DNA from: Pascua guehoae
Taxonomy: Eukaryota; Basidiomycota; Tremellomycetes; Trichosporonales; Trichosporonaceae
DNA: 64,000 bases
Direction: 5' to 3'
Assembly: GCA_001600415.1 (NCBI GenBank)
Contig: BCJX01000004.1
Span: 1,480,169 to 1,544,168, forward strand
This document shows positions 34,039 through 46,123 of the stretch, piece by piece; within the stretch, counting starts at the first letter, position 1, and the number at the start of each line of letters is the position of its first letter. The notes below the pieces were generated by a model. It was given only the letters and a program-made list of their open reading frames with translations, was not told the DNA's origin and did no database searches. The position numbers and the translations under genes were made by a program.

Positions 34039-34996
34039 ATGTACCACCCCCCACGTCTCCCGCTCCCGGCCTGGCTCCCCGCCCACCCGTTCTTCACCGC
34101 CTCCCCCCTCCTCGCCACCATATGCGCGCACGGGGGCCTCCCGCTCCCCCTCAACCAGCACGTCGCCGAGGCGCTCGAGGTGGTCGCGTGCCGGTTCCTG
34201 TGGAGCAGGCATGTGGGCCGCGAGGAGCGGGTGGTGGGTGCGCTGCTTGTGTTTGCGCTGGATCTGGGTGAGTGGCGGGTGTGGTGTGGTGTGGTGTGGC
34301 GTGGTGTGGTGTGGTGTGGTGTGGTGTACTGTGGCGTGGTCGGGGTGGGGTGTGGTTGGCGTCGAGTGTGTGGTGTGTGCCACACAACGTTGACTGAGGT
34401 CATCGCCCAGTGGCAACAGCATCTCCCATGCGGCCGGGTCCAACAACCAGTCCAACAACCAGTCCAAGCACCCAGCTCTACTTCTCCCAAGCCTTGCATC
34501 ACGATTTCGTCAACCCCCCTTGTCCCCACTGACCCCAGTCGCCATTGTCCCCCTCGCCGAACCGTACTTCATGGCCCACTGCTACACGTTCCTCACCGCC
34601 CGCCTGGCCGCGAGCCCCCACACGCCCCTCGTGATGGTCAAGTTGAGCGAGGAGGCGGCGTGGACGATGCACGTCGAGGCGTGGAACCTCTTTGCGGCGT
34701 GTGATAACAGGTATGTTGCGGTGCGGAGCTGCGGTGAGGTCTCGGCCATCGTGAGGCTGGCTTGTGACCAACGTCCACCCCCAGCTCTAGTCCACCAACG
34801 ACAGAGTCGTGTTTCGGCGCTTCGGTGTTGGACGGCGCTGACCCCCAGCGTCCGCTTTGGTATCTCCCCAGTCCTCGACAAGTGGACACCGTACCCGACC
34901 CGCGCGCTCATGTACGACGACGAGGGCTTTGTGGTGGTGCGTGACTTGATGCCCGCGGAGTGGATCCCGGTGCGCAAGATGCACGCTGTGGTGTGA
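34039..34996 (+). CDS. Unrecognised 182-aa protein
   Basis: Three exons (34039-34267, 34539-34710, 34849-34996) join in frame with GTGAGT and GTATGT donors and TGACCCC(C)AG acceptors. The product starts MYHPPRLPLPAW and is rich in Leu, Pro, Trp and His. The centre (VAIVPLAEPYFMAHCYTF) is hydrophobic but not a clear TM. The C-terminus has PTRALMYDDEGFVVVRDLMP, which looks like a folded beta segment. No family recognised. Composition and codon use resemble the neighbours, so it is probably a real gene of restricted distribution. Intron 1 carries a TGTGG repeat. Confidence 0.6.
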
Positions 34997-36350
34997 GCCG
35001 CGTGATGAGAGTGTGCGTGGGCGTGTACAGTGGCAGGAGGCTCGCTGGCAACGGTACATGGCTTGGACAGCTCGAAACCCCAACGACGATGATGTGCACG
35101 ACAATTTTGTACGACAATTTGTGAACGACAATTATGTGAACGACGCCTATGAACGACGACCATGTGAACGGCGATTATGTGAACTACGCCGATGTGGCTC
35201 GATACCCCTGCCCCTCTCGCGATTCTATACCTGCTACATAAGTATGTGCTCTGTTATGCTACGACTATATGTTGCAACCGAACCTTTCATGCTGTATACT
35301 TGCTGCAGCTGTCCGTCTGGTGTTCGGCGCCACTTCTGTCAACGTGCTGCACATCAATGAGGCAGTTTACCTCGACCTGCAGAATTGGTTAATGGGCAAG
35401 TCTCGATGGAATCCCCTGTGGACCCGGTGAATTCCGCGTGGGGGAATAAATCGACGCGTTGCCCGAGGACGTCGCACGCTGGCGAAAGTAACATCGATTG
35501 GGCAGCGGGAAATATAGTATTACCAAGAGAGTTACTGAACAAGGCGTCCGCACGACGTATTTTCTGCACGCTCCTTAGCACGACGAAAATCGCCAACGAG
35601 CCCAATGTCTAAACTGTCGGAGGTTGTGGATAATCCCAATCCAAGACTGTGACACTGCAAGAACATCCCATGGGACAGATTTTTAATGTGACCGCACTGT
35701 CAGCTGCCGAGGCACAACACGGGTACCATTCCTTGTAGTTGCGCTCCCACAAGCGACGTGTTACGCAGGTGAGGATAAAATGCGTCCTCGAGGGAAGAGA
35801 GGGTTCTGGTGCGGCAAAAGCAACCCCTTGTCACTGGTGGCGTTGGTAACCTGCTTTGGATGTCCACCCCGGCGACCACTTCCGCTTCAAGCTCCCTTTC
35901 AGCCAGGCATCTCTGTGTGAGTCATGCTGGGGGTTGGCTATGGTCTGTATCGCTTGTTTCCTGCTGTTTCTCAGTGCGTCGAGCTAATTGCACACGATAG
36001 AACAAACCCTTCAGTGTCCGACTCCATGAGGTAATGCATTTGTTGTTTTTGCAAGCCTTGCATGGCTCACATGTCTGTAATGTCACCCCACACAAAGCCC
36101 ATCGGCTAACGATGGCATCCATTCCTCTCCGTTAAAGCCAGTCACCGCTTATGCCTTCCATTCAGATGATGATTCAGAAGGCTCCATGGCTTTGATTGCA
36201 CAGAAACATTGCAATTTATCAATGCATCCAATATAGCATGTAGTAGTTGAATCCCGCCGCCCATCTATCAGTTGTAACCAAGTATTATCCGTCGGGCCCC
36301 GCCGAGCGAGCCCGAGTCGCGCAGCAGCTGCGGCACAATGCCGTGAGGCT
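34997..36350. other. Convergent intergenic region
   Basis: No gene supported. A cluster of GTGAACGAC-type repeats lies near 35083-35190. The rest is of mixed composition and more AT-rich than coding DNA. Confidence 0.6.
35083..35190. repeat. Degenerate 15-18-bp tandem repeat
   Basis: Five to six diverged units around GTGAACGACGATTATGT lie 90 bases after the stop of the 182-aa gene. Confidence 0.55.
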
Positions 36351-38559
36351 CTATTTTTTCTCCTCCACGACCACATTGCCATCGTGGACTGCGTCTGTAG
36401 TATCGTCGCTGTCGTCGCTGCCAGCGACTGATTTTGTACCGCCATACCTGCCCATGCCGCGGAGGACGACGATGGCGATGATGAGTGCGACAAAGCAAGC
36501 GCCTGCGCCAAAGAAGAATGCGCCATGGAGGCCCTTGAGGAGGCCCGTCACCTCGTCGTCGCCGTTCCGTACGGCCTTTGCAGTGATGGAGGTCTGGACG
36601 ACGGAGACGAACGCGAGGCCGAGTGCGCCCCCGAGCTGGACGAGGGTCTGGAAGAGTGCGCCCGCGAGACTCTGTTCCTCTGGGAGCGCGAGGGTGGAGA
36701 CAAAAATGGACCCGATGGCCATGAGGAAGTCTGCGCCGAGGACACCGAGCCACATGGCATTGAACGGCAGGCGCCAGTACGAGCCGTACCTGGGCGCAAT
36801 GGCGAAGAAGATGTTGGCGAGGCCCGTGGCGCCAATGCCCACACAGATGATGAGCTGGTTGGGGACAATGTGGACGATTTTCGCCACGACGACATTGCAC
36901 AGCATGCCCGAGATGCACGTCGGGAGAAAGCGCAGCATGGCGCCAATCACCCCCACACCTTGCACTTCCTGGTAGAAGAGGGTCGCATTGTAGAAAATGG
37001 TCGCAAAGCCCATCCACGTAATCCCGCCGATAATGTAGGTTGCCGCCAGCTTGCCCCGCCCGCGCGTCCACAGGCCCAGGCGCATGAGCGGCGGCCGCGT
37101 CGTCCGTTTCTCAATGTAGCCCTCCAGGACGAAAAAGGCCGCAATCATAAACACGGACACAATGATCAGCGCGATAATGTCTGCGTGCGCGTGTTAGCAG
37201 ATTGTCTCTCCAGGAACGGTCGGCACCCAAGGCACTGTGGCACACCACAACCACTTGCTCCGTTCACGCAGCCTGCCAACCAACACCCTTTTCGTCGACT
37301 CACAGCCCGTCTTCCATCCATCCGGCGCCGTCTGCGCGTCCGACACGGCAAACATGAGAAGGACCAGCGCCACCGTGATGAGCGTCGCGCCAGCCCAGTC
37401 GATGCGCCGGTCCGGGTCGAGGTTTGTGTCGGGGAGAATGACCAGGACGCCCACCATCGCGCAGAGGAAGGCGGTCCCCGAAAACGTGTACAGTGCTGCA
37501 CGCCATGATTGCCTGCTGTCAGCGGGTGTGATGGGTTGGTGGCATTGCTCGGACGGGGAAGGGGGTGCACCGTGTGGTTGGTCGCGGTTGAACTCGACTG
37601 AGTCGCGTGCTTCTGCGGCCGCTGTGCTCCGGCGGTCTTGCCTGTTGCCTTGTCCCTGTGTCTCATTCGCCTGGTATCTCTTGTCTTCTTTGGCCAAGTT
37701 TGACCACACTCTCCAGGTCCGTCTTCAGCTTCCCCACCATTCTCATTCCCCCCCCCCCCCCCCCCCCTCCTCGCTCCTTGCTACTCCCCGCCACGCTTCT
37801 CCGTCCTCCGGCCCACCACCCCACTCACTCAGTGTACTCTGTCAACAGGCCACCAATGACGAGTCCCAGGCCGCCGCCAATCGGTCCCCCCGCCGAGAAG
37901 GCAGCAAACGCACTCGTCCTCGTGCGCCCCGTAAACGACGACGCGATGATGCCAATAGCCGACGGAATGCTAAACGCCGTCCCTGTCCCCGCGAGTGCGC
38001 GAGTGACGGCAAAGCCAGCGGTATTCTTCATAAACGCGCCAATGAGGGACCAGATGGCATTGAAGACAATGCCGGCAATAAAGCACTGCTTGCGGCCATA
38101 GACGTCTGCGACGCGGCCGGCGAGCAACAGGAAACAGCCGTTGGTGAGCGCAAACGCACTCGAGACCCATTGCAGCTGTCCCTGGGGAATGCCGAGGTCG
38201 CGCTGGATGTCGGGCAGGGCAATGCTGAGCGCCATACTGCCCGCCCCCGAGAGCGAGCTCGCCATGGTCGCCGTAATGACGATCCCGACGGTGCGCCACA
38301 CCGACAGCCGCGGGAACACTGGCTCGCTCCCGCTTTCCACCCCCGCCGCCGGCGCAGCGGCCGCAGCACCCATGGCGAGCTCGGGCGTCACGGCCACGCC
38401 GCCCGTGCCGCTCGCGACCGCCGCGAGGCCCACCATGTCGTGCGCCCGGTGGCTGTCCCGTGTCGTCTCGAGATGCAGGGGGACACCAATGCCGCCTCCA
38501 CCCGCCGGGGCGTCGGGCAAACCCGCGTCCGCGTCCTTTTCGTGGGCCACGCCGCTCAT
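36351..38559 (-). CDS. MFS drug:H+ antiporter, DHA2 (14-TM) family
   Basis: Exports hydrophobic compounds in exchange for protons at the plasma or vacuolar membrane; substrate unknown. Three exons (38559-37829, 37512-37304, 37180-36351) give 589 aa with about 14 helices after a 95-residue polar N-terminus. Motif A after helix 2 reads GRVADVYGRK. Motif C, the antiporter signature, is AGGPIGGGLGLVIGG. The exon 1/2 join restores TEYTEQSWRAAL, the usual lead into the R-x-x-F helix. Intron 1 (316 bases) contains C20. Upstream in-frame ATGs exist but would translate an unresolved poly(G/C) stretch, so 38559 is chosen. Confidence 0.9.
37748..37767. repeat. Poly(C) tract, 20 bases, in DHA2 intron 1
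   Basis: Homopolymer within the 316-base first intron of the antiporter gene. Confidence 0.95.
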
Positions 38560-39215
38560 CGTCACTGGTGCGAGTCGGTCGCCGCGTCGTAGTCCTAGTT
38601 CGAATGTCGCCAGCTCAGTCGTCAAGCCAAAGTGCAGTGTAGACAATGGTGCAATGTCAAGTTTTACACACTCCACACTTCTTCGACTCGNGNCCCCCCC
38701 CCCCCCTCCCTCCCGAACAAACAGGACCAGCTCGGACATCGGACTGCGATGGTGTCCACAAATTGCGTGAGGCAGGCAGCGACAGGCACCGGTGGTCGGT
38801 GCCTTGGCTCCCATGCCCAATATTAGGCTATATCCGATAATCTGCCAAGGTCACAGCGCCGCAAGAGGCCGCATGGCCGCATGTTCAGGAACAAAGCCCA
38901 CCTGCGGTAACTTTGAACCTTGGCCGCGGCACCCACGCATAACCCGCAGCTGTGATGACTAAACGTCTCTGTTCCTGCATTCCCTACATTCGTTCATCTG
39001 GTTCATCTTGCGCTCCAAAGTATCCATCAACTTTTTTACTCGATACACAATTACTGCCATGCTCCACGTCTTACTCTTACTCTCTCCGAACCACTGCGCG
39101 TCCATGCACCCATGTCTCACCAGCGCCCGGGCCGGAACCTGGGCGTCTCGCACTGGTGCACTACGCACCGCGCCAAGGTGGCACTAACGCGCCAACACGA
39201 ACACGTGCAATTGAT
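38560..39215. other. Promoter region of the DHA2 gene
   Basis: Includes unresolved bases at 38691 and 38693 next to C13 (38694-38706). No gene recognised. Confidence 0.65.
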
Positions 39216-41200
39216 CTACGCGGCGTGCGCGACGACTTTGCGGCCGAGTGTGTCACTGAGCACATTGAGCGAACGTTGTTGGATGGCGTCGTAGAATTCA
39301 AACGTCTCCCTCAGCGGCACGGGGAGAATCTTTGCAAACTGGTCCCTGCTCGCGCCAGACGGCGAATCGGACCGGCCGCGCCCCCGGTCCGCCTCGTCGA
39401 GGTTGGACTGGAAGATGCCCGCCGCCGACGCCGGGAGAAAGTCTTCATACGTGATCGGGCGCGGCGTAACCGCACCCGCCGATACGAGGTCGAGCACTGA
39501 TACGACACCCCCACTGGTCGTGGCCAAGAGCTTGGCGGCGCCCGCAGCGTCTGAGAGTTTGTAATCAAAATAGGCCAGGCCCGCACGGGCCATCTCGCTA
39601 TAGTCGTCGGGGAACGGCTCAAACGCCGCCCGGAGCGCGTCCTGCCGCGTCGCATTGTCGTCGCTCTCGTGCACCGTCGACAGCAGCCGGAGGTACAGGT
39701 CGTGCCCTGGTGGCATTAGTTGTCGTTGTCCCAGGTCTTCAAGTCGCAGTCCACATCCCTCCTAATCTGCCAAGCTCCTGATTGACTCACCCTTGCGCGT
39801 CAGCGCACACCCGCGCTGCTCAATCTCGCCAAAGCGGGCACGGTGCGATCCTGATGCCGCCGCAGTGTCGCCGGGGAAGCGGATCGGCTCGGTGAGTGCC
39901 TGGAAACTCGTCTGGCGCAGGAGGATCTCGCACTTGCGCCGAGGCGGGCCCTCGATGATGTGTTTGGGCGTGATACTGAAGTGTGTCAGTGGAAGGTTGG
40001 CAGTGGGGGGAGGGGGATGAGTGGAGGGGGGAGAGTAATGGTATTGTGGACAGCCTCTGGCATTGTGGCAGTCTCTGGCGTTGTGGACAGTCTCTGGCGT
40101 TGTTGACAGCCTCTGGTGTTGCGGACAGCCTCTGGCAGAGAACACCAGAAAATGAAGGAGACCCATAGAAGGAAGAACAGAGACACCACAGGACAGTGAA
40201 TAGCGGGCGGCAAGATGAAACACGACACGATGAAACACGACACGAAAAGACCACAGTCCGAAAGAACAATGGCGGAAGGGGCCTTCACGCTGGTGAAGCC
40301 AAGCCCCTCTGGACCCCTCTCCACGACAGACTAAAGCTCGCACTTGACCCAGTCGCACTCACCCGCGCTGGCTCATGCCCTCCTGCGCGGCGTCGATATC
40401 GAGCACGCGCGGCGTGAGGTGGTTGATGTGCGGGCCCCTAAACGCCGCAATGTCCGCGACGAGGGTATGTGCCTCATGCATGCGGTCGTACGTGGCGCGG
40501 TCGACGAGGGCGGTATCGTGCCACTTGAAGATTTCGAGTGCGCTAGCGACGAGCTTGTCGGCGTCGGCGTCGTCGAGTCCGCCCTGTGTCTCTGCCTTTG
40601 CCACGAGCTCGCGGACTTTTGGCGGGAAAATATCCCGCTGGGCAAGGACAGACTCGACGTCGGCGCGCACGTCGGCGGGCAAGAGGTCGGGGAGGAGCAG
40701 CGACGTAAAAACCCGGAACGGGTTGTAGGCGAGCGCCTCGTCGGTCACGGGCCTAAATGCCGTGGCGTGCACGGGCACACCCGAGGGGGAGAGGTCGTAG
40801 TATCCCACGGGCTGCATGCCCATGACGCCGAAGAGGCGGGCGATCATGGCCAGCTCGTCGGGCTTGCCTAGGCGGATTGCGCCGTGGCGCTCTACCTTGA
40901 GCCGGTCTGGTTGTTAGCTCGTGTACGGCGTAGGTTGGTGGCTGCAGCTAGGGCATGGGTTGGGAGTCGAGCAGACATCAAGGGCGGCAGTGTGCCCTCA
41001 TGGCGACGAGCACACGGCAGCCAGTGTGGACTTGGGAGCTCACCTTCGGGCGTGGACGAGGCCGTCTCGTCGTTAATGTCGTCGACGAGCTCGATCAGGT
41101 CGCCGTACAGCGGCACTTCGGCGCGGTACATGGCGCTCAGGGCCGCGCAGAAGCGCGCGCGCAGCTCGTCCGAGCTCACATATGTGCTTGTGCTGGGCAT
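39216..41200 (-). CDS. DUF1338 protein: 2-oxoadipate dioxygenase/decarboxylase (HglS-like)
   Basis: Bacterial HglS/YdcJ proteins convert 2-oxoadipate to 2-hydroxyglutarate and CO2 with Fe(II) and O2 in lysine breakdown. Four exons (41200-41044, 40906-40363, 39975-39791, 39706-39216) give 458 aa, a normal family length. Visible features include VPVHATAFRPV with the conserved metal-site His, the Arg-rich RLGKPDEL region before it, NPFRVFTSLL, and the strong signature ARFGEIEQRGCALTRKG. All three joins keep frame. Intron 2 (387 bases) contains a minisatellite. The start at 41200 is chosen because an upstream in-frame extension is low-complexity. The reaction is inferred from family membership. 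Confidence 0.87.
40036..40142 (-). repeat. 20-bp minisatellite in intron 2 of the DUF1338 gene
   Basis: About five imperfect copies of a unit near GGACAGCCTCTGGCGTTGT (plus-strand reading). A further 17-base direct duplication follows at about 40213-40246. Confidence 0.8.
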
Positions 41201-44200
41201 GGTGGTGGGCAGGAGTGCGGGGAGAGGGGGATGGGAAGGGACGAGGCAGCGAGTGGCAGTCATGTGGAGAGAGTGGCCGAGTGGGGGCCAGAGAACGAGG
41301 ATACGCAGGCGATACATTACTCTGGCTCTGCCTTTTATCACTTCCCGTCGCCATGTTGGCGACAGTGGCATGTGGAGGATATCAACATCCGTATCTCCAA
41401 AGTCGACGTGCGGGAGCCCATGGCCAACTCCCAATCCGCGCCAGTGCGATAAGTCGAAACGTTATCGGCCTCGGCCGAGGCCCGTTGGCGGCCACATGCG
41501 ACGGAGATTGACTCGTGGCGGAGGCGCGCGACGCGCTACGCGCTACTATGCAGCGCGTACGTGCGTACAGCGCTCCAGGCTCGGTGCGCGCGGTGACAGC
41601 ATGGGTTGGGGAATGGGGAAGGAAAAGGGCACACGCGGGGCCAACTTCCGCCTCTTCAGGGCAACTCCCCACCCCGCAGCCCTCCCTGCGCAGCCCACAT
41701 CGGCCAGCCAGCCGAGTTCGGCCACCGGGGCACAGTGCGCACAGTAGGGAGACGCCACGTGGTTCGGGCCGATGGGACGATTTGATTGGCAGATGGCATA
41801 CTTCGGCAATCTCAATGGGATCCGGCCTACTTGCCGCTGTTGGCGCTTAGCAACCAGGTGGCCTGCAGGTGGGCTGGGGTGTGGGGTGGAGGCGTGGAGG
41901 GGGTGGCGGTGGCGGAGGTGGCGACCAGCGGTCCGGGACGCTGACACGCTGACACTGTCTTGTCGACACGTGGAATGTAAATGCAAAACGCATGGCAGCA
42001 TGGCAGCAGCGGGATTTGGGACGCACGGGTCTATAATTGTACAGAAAGCCGGGGAGGGGGGGCGTATATCCGGAAGTGATGCGGCCGAAGTACACCGTTG
42101 GTAGGAGACCACAGAGTTCCGTTCGCCGGCCATTATCGGCCTGTCGGTGCGGGGATGATGTACGCCGGGCAGTCCTTTCGCCTCGTTGGTTATGTTGCAG
42201 GTGGTGACGGCGAACATTAGGAAATGTCCAAATGCCGCGTGGGATGCCAAGTGGAGGACGCACCCATGATCTCGTCCTGCGAGATGTCTTTTACTACTAC
42301 ACACGCACCTCGTCTCCTCTGTATCTGCGGCAGCGGTCCTTGTTACCTCCAAATCCCGTAGTTAGCACGCTACCTACCAGCTAAGAGTACCGAGAGCGAC
42401 TGTGAGCTCTTTTTCCAGAGTCGTTGGAGATGGCCTGAATCGCCTCGTGACAGTCCGTTGGCACATGTTATCGAATACCGTCCGAGCTCAGCGGTGGGTA
42501 CCACAATTCCTTTGCATAGTCTCTTGCATCTGTACACTTGCCTCACAATAAAACAAATATAGGAGCCCGAAGTTGGGCATGGCGGCAAGGAACAGCAATG
42601 GGACGACTTGGTCGATAGGCAACTCGAGTCTTCTGCGCCTTCGTGCTGGTCTGTTTCCTTCTGCATACTGTAGCTCGTCCTTGTAGGTTTCAATCAATGT
42701 CCCGAAGCTGCGCGATTTCAAAGAGATGACTATGTTGCACGGCCGTTTGGTCGCCTCGTCGGCTACCAAATCTCACAATGACGTAGCCTTGACGCATGGA
42801 GTTAACCTCGCATGTTCTCCAGTCCTACCATCACATTCCTTCCACTGGGTCAGCCATAACCCATAGCCTAGAGAAGCCTGCTTAATAAAGATATCCGCGC
42901 TTTTGGGTATACAAACTTACATTAATACCTGGGCCCTATGGGTCGGTAGAATTGCGGGGGTTTCAAATTGTACCCGGTCACTGTTTGTCTAAAATTAATT
43001 CTCCCCACTTACTCAAATGGCTTGAAACTCCCCATTGGCTCCCCCTTCCATCCAGTCTCTGCACTATCCTCTAATGCTACTGCTGTGAAGTTGTATGGCC
43101 GCAGAGCGAGGGTGTTGGGAATTAATTATTGCCAGACGAGGACGGGAGAAAAAGGACCGGCAAAGTGCGAGTCGTACGGTGGGACAAATTAGGCATGTGG
43201 AGTTGTCAATAATGACCACTTACCGCCATGACTCCGGCCATCACAGCTGATGGCCCACAACCGTTATGTAGCGCTCGCTGTGACATTTCATTATTTCCTT
43301 CCCATGATGCCGCCGACTAGCCCCCCCTGGGACGATTTTGTTTTCTTGATGTCGTCGTTGCACGGCTGCTAGCTGTGGATAGAAAGGACACGGTCACGGA
43401 TTTTTTGTTCGCGGAACTAGCCACAGAGAAGCACTTACCGCTCACCACTGGGCCCCCAACGGCTCATGGCCCCCGATCCGTAGCATTTGCCTCCAGCACA
43501 CCCACATTGTTTTGTTTTTCTTCGTTTTCTTAGGATGGCATCGCCCCCTCTTTCTTGGTTCCGCCCTTGGTTCACTGTCGAGAACCTCGTGCTGAGGCGA
43601 CCTGGTAAGAAAACTCGTACGAAATTCTCGATGTGGGGAGCAGCTTCGGCCGGGGGCCGCGCTGTGCACCTCACATCAGATCTGCATTAAACTCGGTGGG
43701 CACGCCGGTCACGCGGGACCTCGTGAGGTGTTGCGCTAGCTTGCAGGGATTCGGAATCATTCCTAAACACACAATCAGCTGATCGTTGTGGGGAACGACG
43801 AGGGTGTCCACAGCACTCGCCATTGGGTACTCTGTCGCCCGACACAGATGAATGGGCAAAGCTCACTCTCCGGTACGAATCGATGGGCAAAAATGGCGCA
43901 CAGCCATCGCCGCCGCACGCAAGACGATGGGCAAAAAAAACGAAGGACAGCCATCGCCGTCACTGGGGGCTGCCACACGATCGGCAACAGGTTGCGGAAC
44001 ATGCTCCGATACTTGCCTGATCACGACATCCTTGTCGCCGGTACGTCGCATGGGATAATACCTCGCTTTCCTTTTTTTTTTTCGAACGGCAAGTCGGTCC
44101 TCCGTAGAGAACCGACACTAGTGCGATCGTGCGAGGTTTCAGAGCAACTCTAGACGCTCACTCTCAGTCACATCCCGACGCCAACATGACTGCATCCGCG

Positions 44201-46123
44201 CTTTAGACCGTGCACGTGGGTAGCATGTAAACAGTTAACTCCACTGGCTCAGGGGAGTTTGAAGGAACGCCGCCGTATCCTCGGGCACATGCACACATGG
44301 GACATGCCAAAAGTGTCAAGTGCGACGATGCCCGAAGATGATTGCACATGGTGTGCAGCTGCACAGGCACGGGACGCGATAATTTCGATTTCAGCAGATG
44401 TCCTCGAAAGCTTGTTTTCGCTCTCGCTCGGGGCCAGACGCCGAGCGACGGCCAGGGCAGTTGTTAGAAAAACAACAACAATCACATGTCGGTGAGTGTA
44501 GCCAGAGTTGGACGCGTCGTGGCTGAACTCTTAAACCAAGTGGTGAAGAACAAAAAGTGGGCTAAACACTCGAAAATGTGGCACCAGAGGAGAGCAAGAA
44601 AGGGTAAACGCGGCGACACCAAAGGTCCCAAGATGACGAAGCGTCGATCCCTCGTCGACGCCTAGACCCTGTACTGTACCCTAGCCAGGCCAGCCCAGGG
44701 AGCAGGGAGCCCAGAGGAGGGCCGTGCGGATGGAATGCATTGCCCACGCGATTTTGCACCCGAGACCCACCAGGCACATGGATTGTGGCAGGTCGGCCTG
44801 GGTCGGTATACATCGGTACAATGGTGAGACTAACATGGACTGTGGGGGGGATTATGCCAGCCTCACAACTGTTGAACGGGACACATGCCCGAGATCTAAA
44901 CCTGTGTACCTGCCCCGGCCATGCCCGTATTAGGATTCCATCCATACAGTAAAAGACGACCCTCGCCACCTCTGGTCCTGTGCCGATTTATCCCATCTGG
45001 CGAGCTTGGGCACTTTGGCAATAGGGCGTGCCTCAGATCTCCAAGAGATGGGAAATCCGTCACGGGAGGGAGGGAGGGGACCCCTCAATGCCCCATGTCT
45101 ATCACCGTCTGGATGCCCTCTCTCTCTCCCTCTCTCTCTTCCTCTGCATTTCCGAGGAACGACCACCATGCTATCGAGGATGGCGAGAGCCGAGCAACTC
45201 GATCAACACTGCAGCCCTGCAGAGCTCGCCTCACAGCAGTCCCCGCACATGTGACGGGAGCAGAACTGACAATGCCGTTCCCCTACCCCTCTGTTGCTGG
45301 CACATCGGTACACCGGTACACCACACCGGCGAACCTGGCAAACCTACCTGGACAGACCAGTCAAGCCTGCTGACAAGGACGCCGATCGCCGTGAGCAGCC
45401 GACCTGCATGCATGGCCCACATTAACCAACATGGACAACAGCGTGCCTGCCCAATGGGGGGATGTTGGTCCGCGGCGTGCGGGGTTGGCTGGGCATGCGA
45501 CTTTGTTGGTTGAAAACTAGACAAAAAGTGTTCGAAAATGTTGGTGCCTGGGCCCAAGGCTCGGTTCAGGGACGGAGCTTGGGATGCCCCACAGGCCCAA
45601 CGAGGCATGGGCAATAGTTTTGTCAATGGGATAAAGATCGTTACGGCGCGGCCTTTGTGGGTGTGTTGTGTGCATGCATGCATGCATGCAAGTGTGCAGG
45701 CTTTTGTTGCAGGCGCGCGCAACGCGCCAAGTCTTTGGAGTCAGTCTCAGGTTTGCATCGAGGTTGAGGCATGTAAAAAAAAAGTGGCACAGGGAAATTT
45801 GGGCGATTGTTTTATCAGTCAAGAGCCCCACGGACTTTTGATTCAGGATCCCATCCTCCCTCCCTTCCTCTCCTCCCCCATACTGTACCCCACCCAGCGC
45901 CGCCGCCCCCACCGCCCCCGTCGCTCGCTCGATCCCTCTTGTGTGTGTGTGTCCGTCTGTGTATGCGTCTCACCACACGACGACCCCCTGCAACTGCGTT
46001 CATTCACATTTTGGGCGCTTAGCTTTGAAATAGCCGACCATGACGGCTCGTTGTCACCCACCACCCACTCTACTTGCATCCCACCCAGACACTCCACAAC
46101 CCCGCCCCCATCAACATTCTTCA
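41201..46123. other. 4.9-kb gene-poor region
   Basis: No confident gene on either strand. Contains a minus-strand frame at 42488-42769 that looks protein-like but is isolated, and an imperfect direct duplication at about 43880-43963. The last 300 bases are pyrimidine-rich leader for the transcription factor. Confidence 0.6.
42488..42769 (-). pseudogene. Possible gene remnant, 93 codons
   Basis: The frame reads like a folded protein (KDELQYAEGN, a basic RRRRRLELP, then the hydrophobic VVPLLFLAAMPNFGLLYLFY). It has no clear partner exon, start context or family match. It may be the decayed end of an older gene. Confidence 0.2.

Noticed and set aside
33583..34704. 373-codon frame containing His/Asn/Thr repeats
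   Set aside because: Its first 150 codons translate the ACACAACAACC minisatellite and its end reads through the intron of the 182-aa gene.
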